Positions 1 through 5,036 of a DNA stretch of 5,036 nt are shown here, piece after piece. Every line of letters begins with the position of its first letter. Position 1 is the stretch's first letter. Under the pieces are notes generated by a model, which worked only from the letters and a program-made list of their open reading frames with translations, did no database searches and had not been told where the DNA came from. Both the position numbers and the translations under genes were made by a program. Origin of the DNA: Ferrovum sp. (GTDB lineage Bacteria; Pseudomonadota; Gammaproteobacteria; Burkholderiales; Ferrovaceae). Location of the stretch: positions 1-5,036 of the forward strand of contig DAIDKJ010000105.1 in NCBI GenBank assembly GCA_027450105.1, written 5' to 3'.

Positions 1-704
1 CCATAACGGTCATCGAGCAGAAGAGAGAAGGTTGCGTGGGCAAAACCCGTGTGTAACGAGGCATCGTCGAAATTTGCAAACGACACCACCGGGCTCAGAA
101 ACTGCTTTGCAAAAACAGGGTGAAACAAAGCATCCTCGACGACGCTCGGTTTGGCTGAAAACACGGTGCCGCGTATCGCGATAGCGTAGGACTTCGATCC
201 TTTGTTTCCATTCTGCCCTTCGTACAAAAGCCAAGCAGACTGGTAGGGGCCAAAACCGTTATATCTGGGGTCATTGGACAGTGCCTTCACGGTCCATTCT
301 GATGGCGGATTTTTCGAGGCCCGCTCAAGAATGTCCTCATAGAGTTTTTCCCAACCTTTATTGCTTTCGGTTTCACCGGTGTTTTTAAAACTCATGACGT
401 CCACTGCCACTGCTTTGCGGCTATCGTAGATGGGATCAGGATTCCAGTAGGTTGGGTCGATTTTTGGAACGTAGCGCGGATCCTGTGGTGAAGTCAGTCG
501 ATCATCCTGGCTATCCAATTCGACGCAAAATTCGATAAATTGGCTAGCTTCTGCGAATTTGTAGCCTTTGTTTCCAGGATCGCCACTCACAGAGTGTGGT
601 TGTTGGTAGTTGCGTGTCATAGGACCCTCCGTAGTTGCACAACCTGCGGTGCAGGTCACGACTATCAAAGCGAACAAACCCATGCCGATCGAACGTGGCG
701 CCAT
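1..704 (-). CDS. Lipoprotein with class 3 lipase-like domain (3' end outside window)
   Basis: Reading the minus strand from the ATG at 704-702 gives 234 uninterrupted codons to the left edge, so the gene is partial at its C-terminus. The start is preceded by a GGGGGAG Shine-Dalgarno 3 nt away. The N-terminus has a basic residue (R4), a hydrophobic core (about residues 8-18) and a lipobox-like T19-A20-G21-C22, so I infer a type II signal peptide with lipidation at C22 and an envelope location. Residues 30-150 are polar and rich in Tyr, Trp and Pro; I do not recognise them. Residues 154-234 contain YAIAIRGT (173-180) and LHTGFAHA (217-224). This spacing resembles the start of class 3 lipase alpha/beta hydrolases, where an RGT strand is followed by an H-x-GF segment before the GxSxG elbow. 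The elbow would lie beyond the window, so catalysis is unproven. GC is near 50% in sampled lines, below the phage genes. It may be flanking host DNA or a lysogenic-conversion gene. Confidence 0.72.
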   Translation of the reverse strand, partial: MAPRSIGMGLFALIVVTCTAGCATTEGPMTRNYQQPHSVSGDPGNKGYKFAEASQFIEFCVELDSQDDRLTSPQDPRYVPKIDPTYWNPDPIYDSRKAVAVDVMSFKNTGETESNKGWEKLYEDILERASKNPPSEWTVKALSNDPRYNGFGPYQSAWLLYEGQNGNKGSKSYAIAIRGTVFSAKPSVVEDALFHPVFAKQFLSPVVSFANFDDASLHTGFAHATFSLLLDDRY

Positions 705-759
705 GGTCTCCCCCACGGGTCAACTTTATTGACAATACTGCTTCGAAAGACTGTTAAAG
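705..759. promoter_or_regulatory. Divergent intergenic gap with a TTGACA box
   Basis: This 55-bp gap separates the divergent lipoprotein and terminase starts. On the plus strand a perfect sigma70 -35 hexamer TTGACA lies at 729-734. With a 17-bp spacer the -10 would be TGTTAA (752-757), only 3 of 6 consensus matches, and transcription would begin just inside the terminase ATG. On the minus strand a TATTGT hexamer (738-733) could be a -10 for the lipoprotein but lacks a good -35. The terminase has only a weak purine stretch, GAAAGA (745-750), as a ribosome site. A promoter for either gene is plausible but not established. Confidence 0.3.
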
Positions 760-2466
760 ATGTCGGATCAATATATCACGGTGGCCCGACACTATGCCGA
801 AGCGGTTGTGGCCGGGGATATCCAGGCCAACAAATGGGTACGGCTGGCTTGCCAGCGCCAGCTCAATGATCTGGCACGGTTCAAGGGTAAAAGCAGCCCA
901 TACCGCTTCAATCCAAAGCTGATTGACCGTGAGGGCCGGTCCTTTTACCCAGCGGACAATCTGTGTGCCTTCATTGAGCGCCTCCAGCATGTGAAGGGGC
1001 CGCTCGCTGGGGAGTTGATTCACCTGGAACCCTGGCAGGTGTTCATCCTGACCACGGTGTTTGGTTGGGTCAAACCCGATGGGAAGCGGCGCTTTCGGCG
1101 CTCCTACATCGAGGTGCCGCGGGGCAATGCCAAGTCCACTTTGTCCTCAGCGGTGGGGCTTTATATGCTGGCCGCCGATGGTGAAGGGGGTGCCGAGGTG
1201 TATTCGCTGGCCACGACGCGCGACCAGGCCCGCATCGTGTTTGGGGATGCTCAGACCATGGCGCGTAAGAGTCCGGGATTTCGAAGCCGGTTCGGTGTCG
1301 CAGTGGGTGCGCATAACATGCATGTGCTGGCCAGTGGCTCCAAGTTTGAAGCCCTCTCCGCTGAGGGGTCCACCCTGGATGGTCTGAACATCCATTTCGG
1401 CTGCGTGGATGAACTGCACGCTCATAAAACCCGCACCGTCTATGACGTGGTGGAAACCGGCACCGGCAAGCGCGACAACTCGTTGCTGTGGGTCATCACC
1501 ACCGCCGGATCGAACCGGGCCGGGATCTGTTATGAGGCTCGCACCTTCGTCACCAAACTGCTCGAAGGGCTGTTCGAGGATGACTCCCAATTCGGGATCA
1601 TCTATGGGCTGGATGACACGGATGACTGGACCACCGAGGAAGCCCTGATCAAGGCCAACCCCAACTGGGGTATTTCGGTGCGCTCCGAGGTGCTCCTGCC
1701 CCTGCAGGCCAAGGCCATGCAGATGCCAAGCGCCATCAACAACTTCAAGACCAAGCATCTGAACGAATGGGTCAACGCCGACACCGCCTGGATGGATATG
1801 CGGGCGTGGGAGGCCTGCGCGGATCCCGCCATCACCGAGGACGATTTCGCCGGTGAGGAGTGTTACATCGCGCTCGACTTGGCCTCCAAGGTGGATATTG
1901 CGGCCAAGGCCAAACTGTTCCGGCGCGATGGCAAGTACTACGCCTTCCTGAGCTACTACCTGCCGGAGTCTGCGGCCGAGGATGGGCGCAACAGCCAGTA
2001 TTCCGGGTGGGCGCGGCAGGGACTACTCACCCTCACGCCAGGAAACGTCACGGACTTCGACCAGATCGAGGCGGAATTGATCGCGGATGCCAGCCGGTTC
2101 CAGATCGTGGAGGTGCCTTTCGATCCCTTTCAGGCGACGCAACTCTCCAGTCACATGCTGGCCGAGGGACTTCCCATGGTGGAAATGCGCCCCACGGTGC
2201 TCAACTTCTCGGAACCCATGAAAGAACTGGAGGCCCTGGTGCTGCAAAAACGCTTCATTCACAACGGCGACCCGATTTTGGCCTGGATGGTCTCCAACGT
2301 GGTCTGCCACCGGGACCAGAAGGACAACATCTATCCCAGGAAGGAGCGCGAAGAAAACAAGATCGATGGGGTGGTGGCGCTCATCATGGCCCTGGGCCGG
2401 GTGATGGCCCCGGCGGATGACAAAACCCCCCTCATCGATGCCAGCTACGAACTCATGGTGCTCTGA
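760..2466 (+). CDS. terL: Phage terminase large subunit (Terminase_1/HK97 type)
   Basis: This is the ATP-driven packaging motor and headful or cos nuclease, which docks on the portal to fill proheads with DNA. The protein is 568 aa, a full length for the family. The ATPase domain shows a Walker A-type loop PRGNAKST (120-127, K125), Walker B ending in VDE (D217, E218) followed by LHAH, and the coupling motif VITTAGS (245-251). The RNase H-like nuclease domain shows acidic residues at the expected places: LDLASKVD (D373, D379), VPFDPF (D455) and NKIDGVVAL (D536). All key acidic positions are present, so the enzyme looks intact. The ATG at 760 is chosen because an in-frame TGA lies at 730-732 and the N-terminus (YAxxVVxG, followed by ACQR) matches the family start. 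The ribosome site is weak. No small-terminase gene lies directly upstream, which is unusual. The gene ends 24 bp before the convergent VOC gene. Confidence 0.96.
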   Translation: MSDQYITVARHYAEAVVAGDIQANKWVRLACQRQLNDLARFKGKSSPYRFNPKLIDREGRSFYPADNLCAFIERLQHVKGPLAGELIHLEPWQVFILTTVFGWVKPDGKRRFRRSYIEVPRGNAKSTLSSAVGLYMLAADGEGGAEVYSLATTRDQARIVFGDAQTMARKSPGFRSRFGVAVGAHNMHVLASGSKFEALSAEGSTLDGLNIHFGCVDELHAHKTRTVYDVVETGTGKRDNSLLWVITTAGSNRAGICYEARTFVTKLLEGLFEDDSQFGIIYGLDDTDDWTTEEALIKANPNWGISVRSEVLLPLQAKAMQMPSAINNFKTKHLNEWVNADTAWMDMRAWEACADPAITEDDFAGEECYIALDLASKVDIAAKAKLFRRDGKYYAFLSYYLPESAAEDGRNSQYSGWARQGLLTLTPGNVTDFDQIEAELIADASRFQIVEVPFDPFQATQLSSHMLAEGLPMVEMRPTVLNFSEPMKELEALVLQKRFIHNGDPILAWMVSNVVCHRDQKDNIYPRKEREENKIDGVVALIMALGRVMAPADDKTPLIDASYELMVL

Positions 2467-2490
2467 GTCAGCCGCCGGGCAAGGCCATCC

Positions 2491-2862
2491 TTATCTGGAG
2501 TGCAGGCCAATCAGGTTTCCCTCCGAATCATAAACATGAGAGATAAATCCATGGGGGGCAATGGACATTTTTTTGCTCTTTATTTTGCCACCCGCCTCGA
2601 TGACCCGGCTTTCTTCGACGGCGCAATCTTCGCAATGAAAGTACACCAGGGTGCTACTGCCGCGCGGTGAGAAGCCCTCCATCTCGACCAAAGCGCCGGT
2701 GGCTCCATAAGTGTCATGGTCAGCGGGAAAGGCCATCATTTGCATGTAGGGTGTTGGAGAGTCCAGATGTGTCAGGGTGATGCCTAAAACGGTCTGGTAG
2801 AACCCGGTCGCACGCACCAGATCCTCGACATAAATTTCAAACCAGGCGACGGGATTATTCAT
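2491..2862 (-). CDS. VOC family protein (glyoxalase/bleomycin-resistance fold), antisense in the head module
   Basis: The 123-aa product is one complete VOC unit with two beta-alpha-beta-beta-beta halves. The first half opens VAWFEIYVEDL (5-15) followed by ATGFYQTVLG, the second has LVYFHCEDC (72-80), EAGGKI (89-94) and HGFISHVYDSEGN (104-116), ending IGLHSR. Such proteins act as dimers in the cytoplasm in glyoxalase, dioxygenase or drug-binding roles. Here the first metal-ligand position appears to be E9 and the usual Glu after GN near the C-terminus is G119 (GNLIGL), as in many uncharacterised VOC proteins, so no reaction can be assigned. The ATG at 2862-2860 has a GAGG about 10 nt upstream. 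The gene faces against terL and portal with 24 and 71 bp gaps. Its GC, about 54%, is somewhat below its neighbours. I infer an acquired cargo (moron) gene with its own promoter; none is clearly visible. The fold call is strong, the function open. Confidence 0.9.
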   Translation of the reverse strand: MNNPVAWFEIYVEDLVRATGFYQTVLGITLTHLDSPTPYMQMMAFPADHDTYGATGALVEMEGFSPRGSSTLVYFHCEDCAVEESRVIEAGGKIKSKKMSIAPHGFISHVYDSEGNLIGLHSR

Positions 2863-2933
2863 TGGGAGGTTTCCTCTGTGGGTCAGTGGGGTTTCGGGGT
2901 TTCAGGAGTTTTTATGTTTACACAGATATCCCC
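2863..2933. promoter_or_regulatory. Divergent gap between VOC gene and portal
   Basis: This 71-bp stretch carries start signals for both neighbours. It holds a tandem 8-bp repeat GGGGTTTC at 2888-2903, a related GAGGTTTC at 2866-2873, and a strong Shine-Dalgarno AGGAG at 2904-2908. The AGGAG lies 25 nt before the portal ATG, too far to serve it directly, but 5 nt before an out-of-frame ATG at 2914. No promoter with both good hexamers was found by eye on either strand, although the right part (2909-2955) is AT-rich. A regulatory role is inference. Confidence 0.3.
2888..2903. repeat. Tandem direct repeat, 2 x GGGGTTTC
   Basis: Two perfect head-to-tail copies of GGGGTTTC occupy 2888-2895 and 2896-2903, immediately before the AGGAG ribosome site. 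A one-mismatch copy (GAGGTTTC) starts at 2866, 22 bp before the first perfect copy and so close to two helical turns away. It could be a protein-binding site or replication slippage. Confidence 0.5.
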
Positions 2934-2946
2934 ATGGGTTTATTAA
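2914..2946 (+). CDS. Possible 10-codon leader peptide overlapping the portal start
   Basis: AGGAG at 2904-2908 is spaced 5 nt from an ATG at 2914, an excellent initiation site. The frame reads MFTQISPWVY and stops at TAA 2944-2946, in a different frame from the portal gene, whose ATG at 2934 lies inside it. Ribosomes finishing this peptide would stop 10 nt past the portal start and could re-initiate there, giving translational coupling. No homology is claimed, and the peptide itself may have no function. A sequencing indel that separated the Shine-Dalgarno from the portal frame is the alternative. Confidence 0.3.
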   Translation: MFTQISPWVY

Positions 2947-4454
2947 ATCTTTTTGACCGTTTTCGTGCGTCCGGCAGCGACCGCTCGCCCTGGGGCAATT
3001 TCTGGTTCGAGCCGGTGGGCGTGCATACCACGGCGGGGATGCGGGTCACCGCGGACAATGCCCTGCAGCTCTCGGCCGTATTTGCCTGCGTGCGCATTAT
3101 CGCGAGCCAGTTTGCGAGCCTGCCCTTCGTGCTCTATCGCACGCGCCGGGATGGGGGCAAAAAGCGGGTGACGGATCATCCCGTGTACCAGCTGCTCGCC
3201 CGCCGTCCCAACGCCTACCAGAACGCCTTCGAGTGGCGCGAGATGATGGCGGGTCACCTGGTGTTGCGGGGCAACGCTTTCAACCAGATCGTGGCGAATC
3301 GGCAAGGCAAGATCACCGCACTGATTCCCCTGCATCCGGATCGGGTCACCATCGATCTGTTGTCCAACGGGGATTATCGTTACAAGTACACCACCCTCAC
3401 CGGCACGGAACAGATTTACCCGCGGGGCCAGATCTGGCACCTGCGGGGACTCTCCTCGGACGGCATCATCGGCTTGAGTCCGATTGCCCTTGCCCGCAAC
3501 GGCATCGGCGGGGCCCTGGCTGCGCAGGATTATGGCTCCCGCTTCTTTGCCAATGATGCCAAGCCTCTCTCCGGTTATATCGAATACCCGGGTTCCTTCA
3601 AGGACAAGATGGCCCGGGAGCAATTCCGGGAGTCCCTGCAGGAATCACAGACCGGGGCGAACCGGGGCAAGATCGCGGTATTCGAGTTCGGGATGAAGTA
3701 TCACCAGCTGGGGTTGACCAACGAGGACGCCCAGTTTCTGGAAACCCGCAAGTTCCATGTGAACGACATCGCACGCTGGTTCGGGGTGCCGCCGCATAAA
3801 ATTGGCGACCTAGACCGGTCCACCAACAACAACATTGAGCAGCAGGCGCAGGAGTTCGTGCAGGAGTGCCTGGGTCCCATGGCGGAGCGCTGGGAAGCCT
3901 CCATCGAGGCGGAACTGCTCCTCGACGACGAAGGGCTGGAGGCCGAGTTCCTGTTTTCCCAGTTGCTGCGTGGGGATTCCCAGGCGCGTGCCCAGTATTA
4001 CAACGCCGGCATCAACGGCGGCTGGCTCACCCGCAATGAAGCGCGCCTGAGCGAAAACCTCAATCCCCTGCCGGGGCTTGATCGGCCCCTGCGGCCGCTG
4101 AACATGGCCGAGGAAGGGGATGACACCGGGTCAGCAACGCCGACCCTCACACCGCCCTCCAACGGGCGTTTGAATGCGCTCGCGGTTGCTGCGGCTGAAC
4201 GGGTGGCGCGCCGGGAGATGGAATTGATCGCCAAGGCGCGCGGCAGTGCCGACAGGGATGGCGCGCTGCTGGAAGTGTATGGCAAGCACGCCGGCTTTGT
4301 GGCCTCGGTCATGACGTTGCCCTCTGAGGTGGCCACCGAATACTGCGCCCGCCAGATCGATCTGGCCGCGAATCCTGATCATGAGCTTGCAGATCTGGAA
4401 ATTCTGGCTCGTGAACGACTGACCCATTTGGCCCTGACAGGACAACTGACATGA
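2934..4454 (+). CDS. Phage portal protein (HK97 family)
   Basis: The portal forms the dodecameric ring at one head vertex, nucleating the prohead, docking the terminase and passing DNA. The 506-aa product follows the HK97 portal pattern: SAVFACVRIIA then SLPFVLY (47-68), HPVYQLL with RPN (82-93), LRGNAFNQIV (111-120), ALIPLHPDRV (129-138), WHLRGLSSDGIIGLSPI (168-184), ETRKFHVNDIARWFGVPP (270-287) and NNNIEQQAQEF (298-308), then a GWLTRNEAR segment (363-371). Residues 392-506 form an extension: an acidic, Thr/Pro-rich linker followed by helical sequence rich in Ala, Arg and Glu. HK97 gp3 itself is shorter. I chose the ATG at 2934 because MGLLNLFDRF is a typical portal start and the in-frame sequence upstream to a TTG at 2862 looks non-coding. 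The start has no close Shine-Dalgarno; see the overlapping short frame at 2914. It overlaps the protease start by ATGA, so the two are probably co-translated. Confidence 0.95.
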   Translation: MGLLNLFDRFRASGSDRSPWGNFWFEPVGVHTTAGMRVTADNALQLSAVFACVRIIASQFASLPFVLYRTRRDGGKKRVTDHPVYQLLARRPNAYQNAFEWREMMAGHLVLRGNAFNQIVANRQGKITALIPLHPDRVTIDLLSNGDYRYKYTTLTGTEQIYPRGQIWHLRGLSSDGIIGLSPIALARNGIGGALAAQDYGSRFFANDAKPLSGYIEYPGSFKDKMAREQFRESLQESQTGANRGKIAVFEFGMKYHQLGLTNEDAQFLETRKFHVNDIARWFGVPPHKIGDLDRSTNNNIEQQAQEFVQECLGPMAERWEASIEAELLLDDEGLEAEFLFSQLLRGDSQARAQYYNAGINGGWLTRNEARLSENLNPLPGLDRPLRPLNMAEEGDDTGSATPTLTPPSNGRLNALAVAAAERVARREMELIAKARGSADRDGALLEVYGKHAGFVASVMTLPSEVATEYCARQIDLAANPDHELADLEILARERLTHLALTGQLT

Positions 4455-5036
4455 AACGATCGCTACTGCTGGCCCAATGCATGAGCACCCCCTGGGCCTT
4501 GATGCCGGAAACCATGAATGTCATGGCCGGGATCCTGCGCCGCTGGCAGGCGGGAGGAGACATTCCCGAGGGCACACGCCAGCGTATTGCCGCCGATCAA
4601 TCGGTGCGCGTCCTCCGCCAGCAAGCGAATGGTGCTGCAGGCGGCGGCCAGATTGCCGTGCTTCCCCTCTATGGGATCATCACCCAGCGCGGCAACATGG
4701 TGGATGCCTTGAGCGGCCCGGGCAGTTGTTCCACCCAGATCTTTGCAGCGGCCCTCGGTGACGCCCTGGCCGATCCTGCGGTGGAACAGATCCTGATCGA
4801 CATCGATTCTCCCGGTGGGGGCGTCTATGGGGTGGAAGAACTGGCCACCCAGATTCTGGCGGCTCGGGGACGGAAGCCCGTCATTGCCGTGGCCAATAGT
4901 CTCGCGGCTTCCGCCGCCTACTGGATCGGGTCTGCCGCCAGTGAGTTTTATTGCACGCCCGGTGGTGAAGTGGGCAGCATCGGGGTGTGGCAGGCCCATG
5001 AGGACCTCTCCGGTGCACTGCTCTATGAGGGCATTG
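4451..5036 (+). CDS. Phage head maturation protease, peptidase family S49 (3' end outside window)
   Basis: The ATG overlaps the portal stop in ATGA, and 195 codons run open to the right edge, so the C-terminus is missing. The N-terminus (LLLAQCMSTPWALMPE, residues 5-20) matches the usual start of phage S49 proteases. The core shows IAVLPLYGIITQRG (68-81), IDIDSPGGGVYGVEEL (116-131), ANSLAASAAYWIGSAA (149-164) with the likely nucleophile S154, and GSIGVW (175-180). This is the SppA/lambda gpC-type serine protease, which in prohead assembly cleaves scaffold, portal or capsid N-termini. The family uses a Ser/Lys mechanism in SppA; the lysine was not located here. In lambda the same frame also encodes the scaffold from an internal start; whether that holds here depends on sequence beyond the window. 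A major capsid gene is expected next. There is no obvious damage in the visible part. Confidence 0.93.
   Translation, partial: MKRSLLLAQCMSTPWALMPETMNVMAGILRRWQAGGDIPEGTRQRIAADQSVRVLRQQANGAAGGGQIAVLPLYGIITQRGNMVDALSGPGSCSTQIFAAALGDALADPAVEQILIDIDSPGGGVYGVEELATQILAARGRKPVIAVANSLAASAAYWIGSAASEFYCTPGGEVGSIGVWQAHEDLSGALLYEGI

Noticed and set aside
199..576. Identical 12-bp CCTTTGTTTCCA at 199-210 and 565-576
   Set aside because: Both copies fall inside the lipoprotein gene in the same frame and encode GNKG twice; with nothing else repeated it looks like chance or a minor protein repeat, not a mobile element end.
544..735. 63-codon minus-strand frame at the start of the lipoprotein
   Set aside because: It is in a different frame from the 234-codon lipoprotein with signal peptide and lipobox, and has no ribosome site or domain.
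1147..1758. 203-codon minus-strand frame inside terL
   Set aside because: It lies wholly opposite a clearly conserved ATPase domain, has low-complexity Gly/His/Gln-rich sequence, and is explained by high-GC codon bias on the plus strand.
1860..2420. 186-codon plus-strand frame inside terL
   Set aside because: This is a +1/+2 shadow of the terminase nuclease domain, with Arg/Gly/His-rich translation and no recognisable domain.
2467..2490. Possible bidirectional terminator between convergent terL and VOC genes
   Set aside because: The 24-bp gap has only weak GCC/GGC pairing and no T-tract on either side.
2862..2933. Upstream extension of the portal from a TTG at 2862, adding 24 residues
   Set aside because: The added residues are Gly/Phe-rich, unlike portal N-termini; the TTG overlaps the VOC start codon and has no ribosome site of its own. 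The ATG at 2934 begins a typical portal N-terminus.
2943..3623. 226-codon minus-strand frame opposite the portal
   Set aside because: It sits opposite the conserved portal core; the composition (Gly, Arg, His, Gln) is typical of an antisense shadow.
4463..4999. 178-codon minus-strand frame opposite the S49 protease
   Set aside because: The plus strand encodes clear S49 motifs across the same span; the antisense translation has no domain I recognise.

Overview
The window (about 60% GC in the phage genes) reads as part of a tailed-phage or prophage genome of a Gram-negative bacterium, probably a proteobacterium. The evidence is an HK97-type head and packaging module next to a gene for a lipoprotein with a bacterial type II (lipobox) signal peptide. 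Species and host cannot be named from this sequence alone.

Layout from left to right. (1) Positions 1-704, minus strand: a secreted lipoprotein whose C-terminal part begins to look like a class 3 lipase (alpha/beta hydrolase). It runs off the left edge before the catalytic serine motif would appear. (2) Positions 705-759: a 55-bp divergent intergenic gap. (3) Positions 760-2466, plus strand: a complete terminase large subunit (Terminase_1/HK97 type). (4) Positions 2491-2862, minus strand: a small VOC (glyoxalase/bleomycin-resistance fold) protein set backwards between terminase and portal. (5) Positions 2863-2933: a short divergent regulatory gap with a tandem GGGGTTTC repeat and a strong Shine-Dalgarno that does not serve the portal start directly. 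(6) Positions 2934-4454, plus strand: the HK97-family portal protein with a C-terminal extension. (7) Position 4451 to the right edge, plus strand: an S49-family (SppA/lambda gpC-like) head maturation protease, overlapping the portal stop by ATGA and cut by the window end.

The three plus-strand genes form the usual order terminase, portal, prohead protease. TerL pumps DNA through the portal ring into a prohead whose assembly the protease matures; a major capsid gene would be expected just beyond the right edge. Two things break the standard pattern. The VOC gene is antisense inside the late cluster, and no small terminase or HNH gene lies directly upstream of terL, where a divergent lipoprotein gene sits instead. 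Both minus-strand genes have lower GC than the phage genes, which fits acquired cargo (morons) or, for the lipoprotein, flanking host DNA. I see no tRNA, rRNA, CRISPR array, insertion sequence or convincing attachment site, and no clear evidence of a wholly new system. The best candidates for follow-up are the antisense VOC cargo gene and the possible leader-peptide coupling at the portal start.
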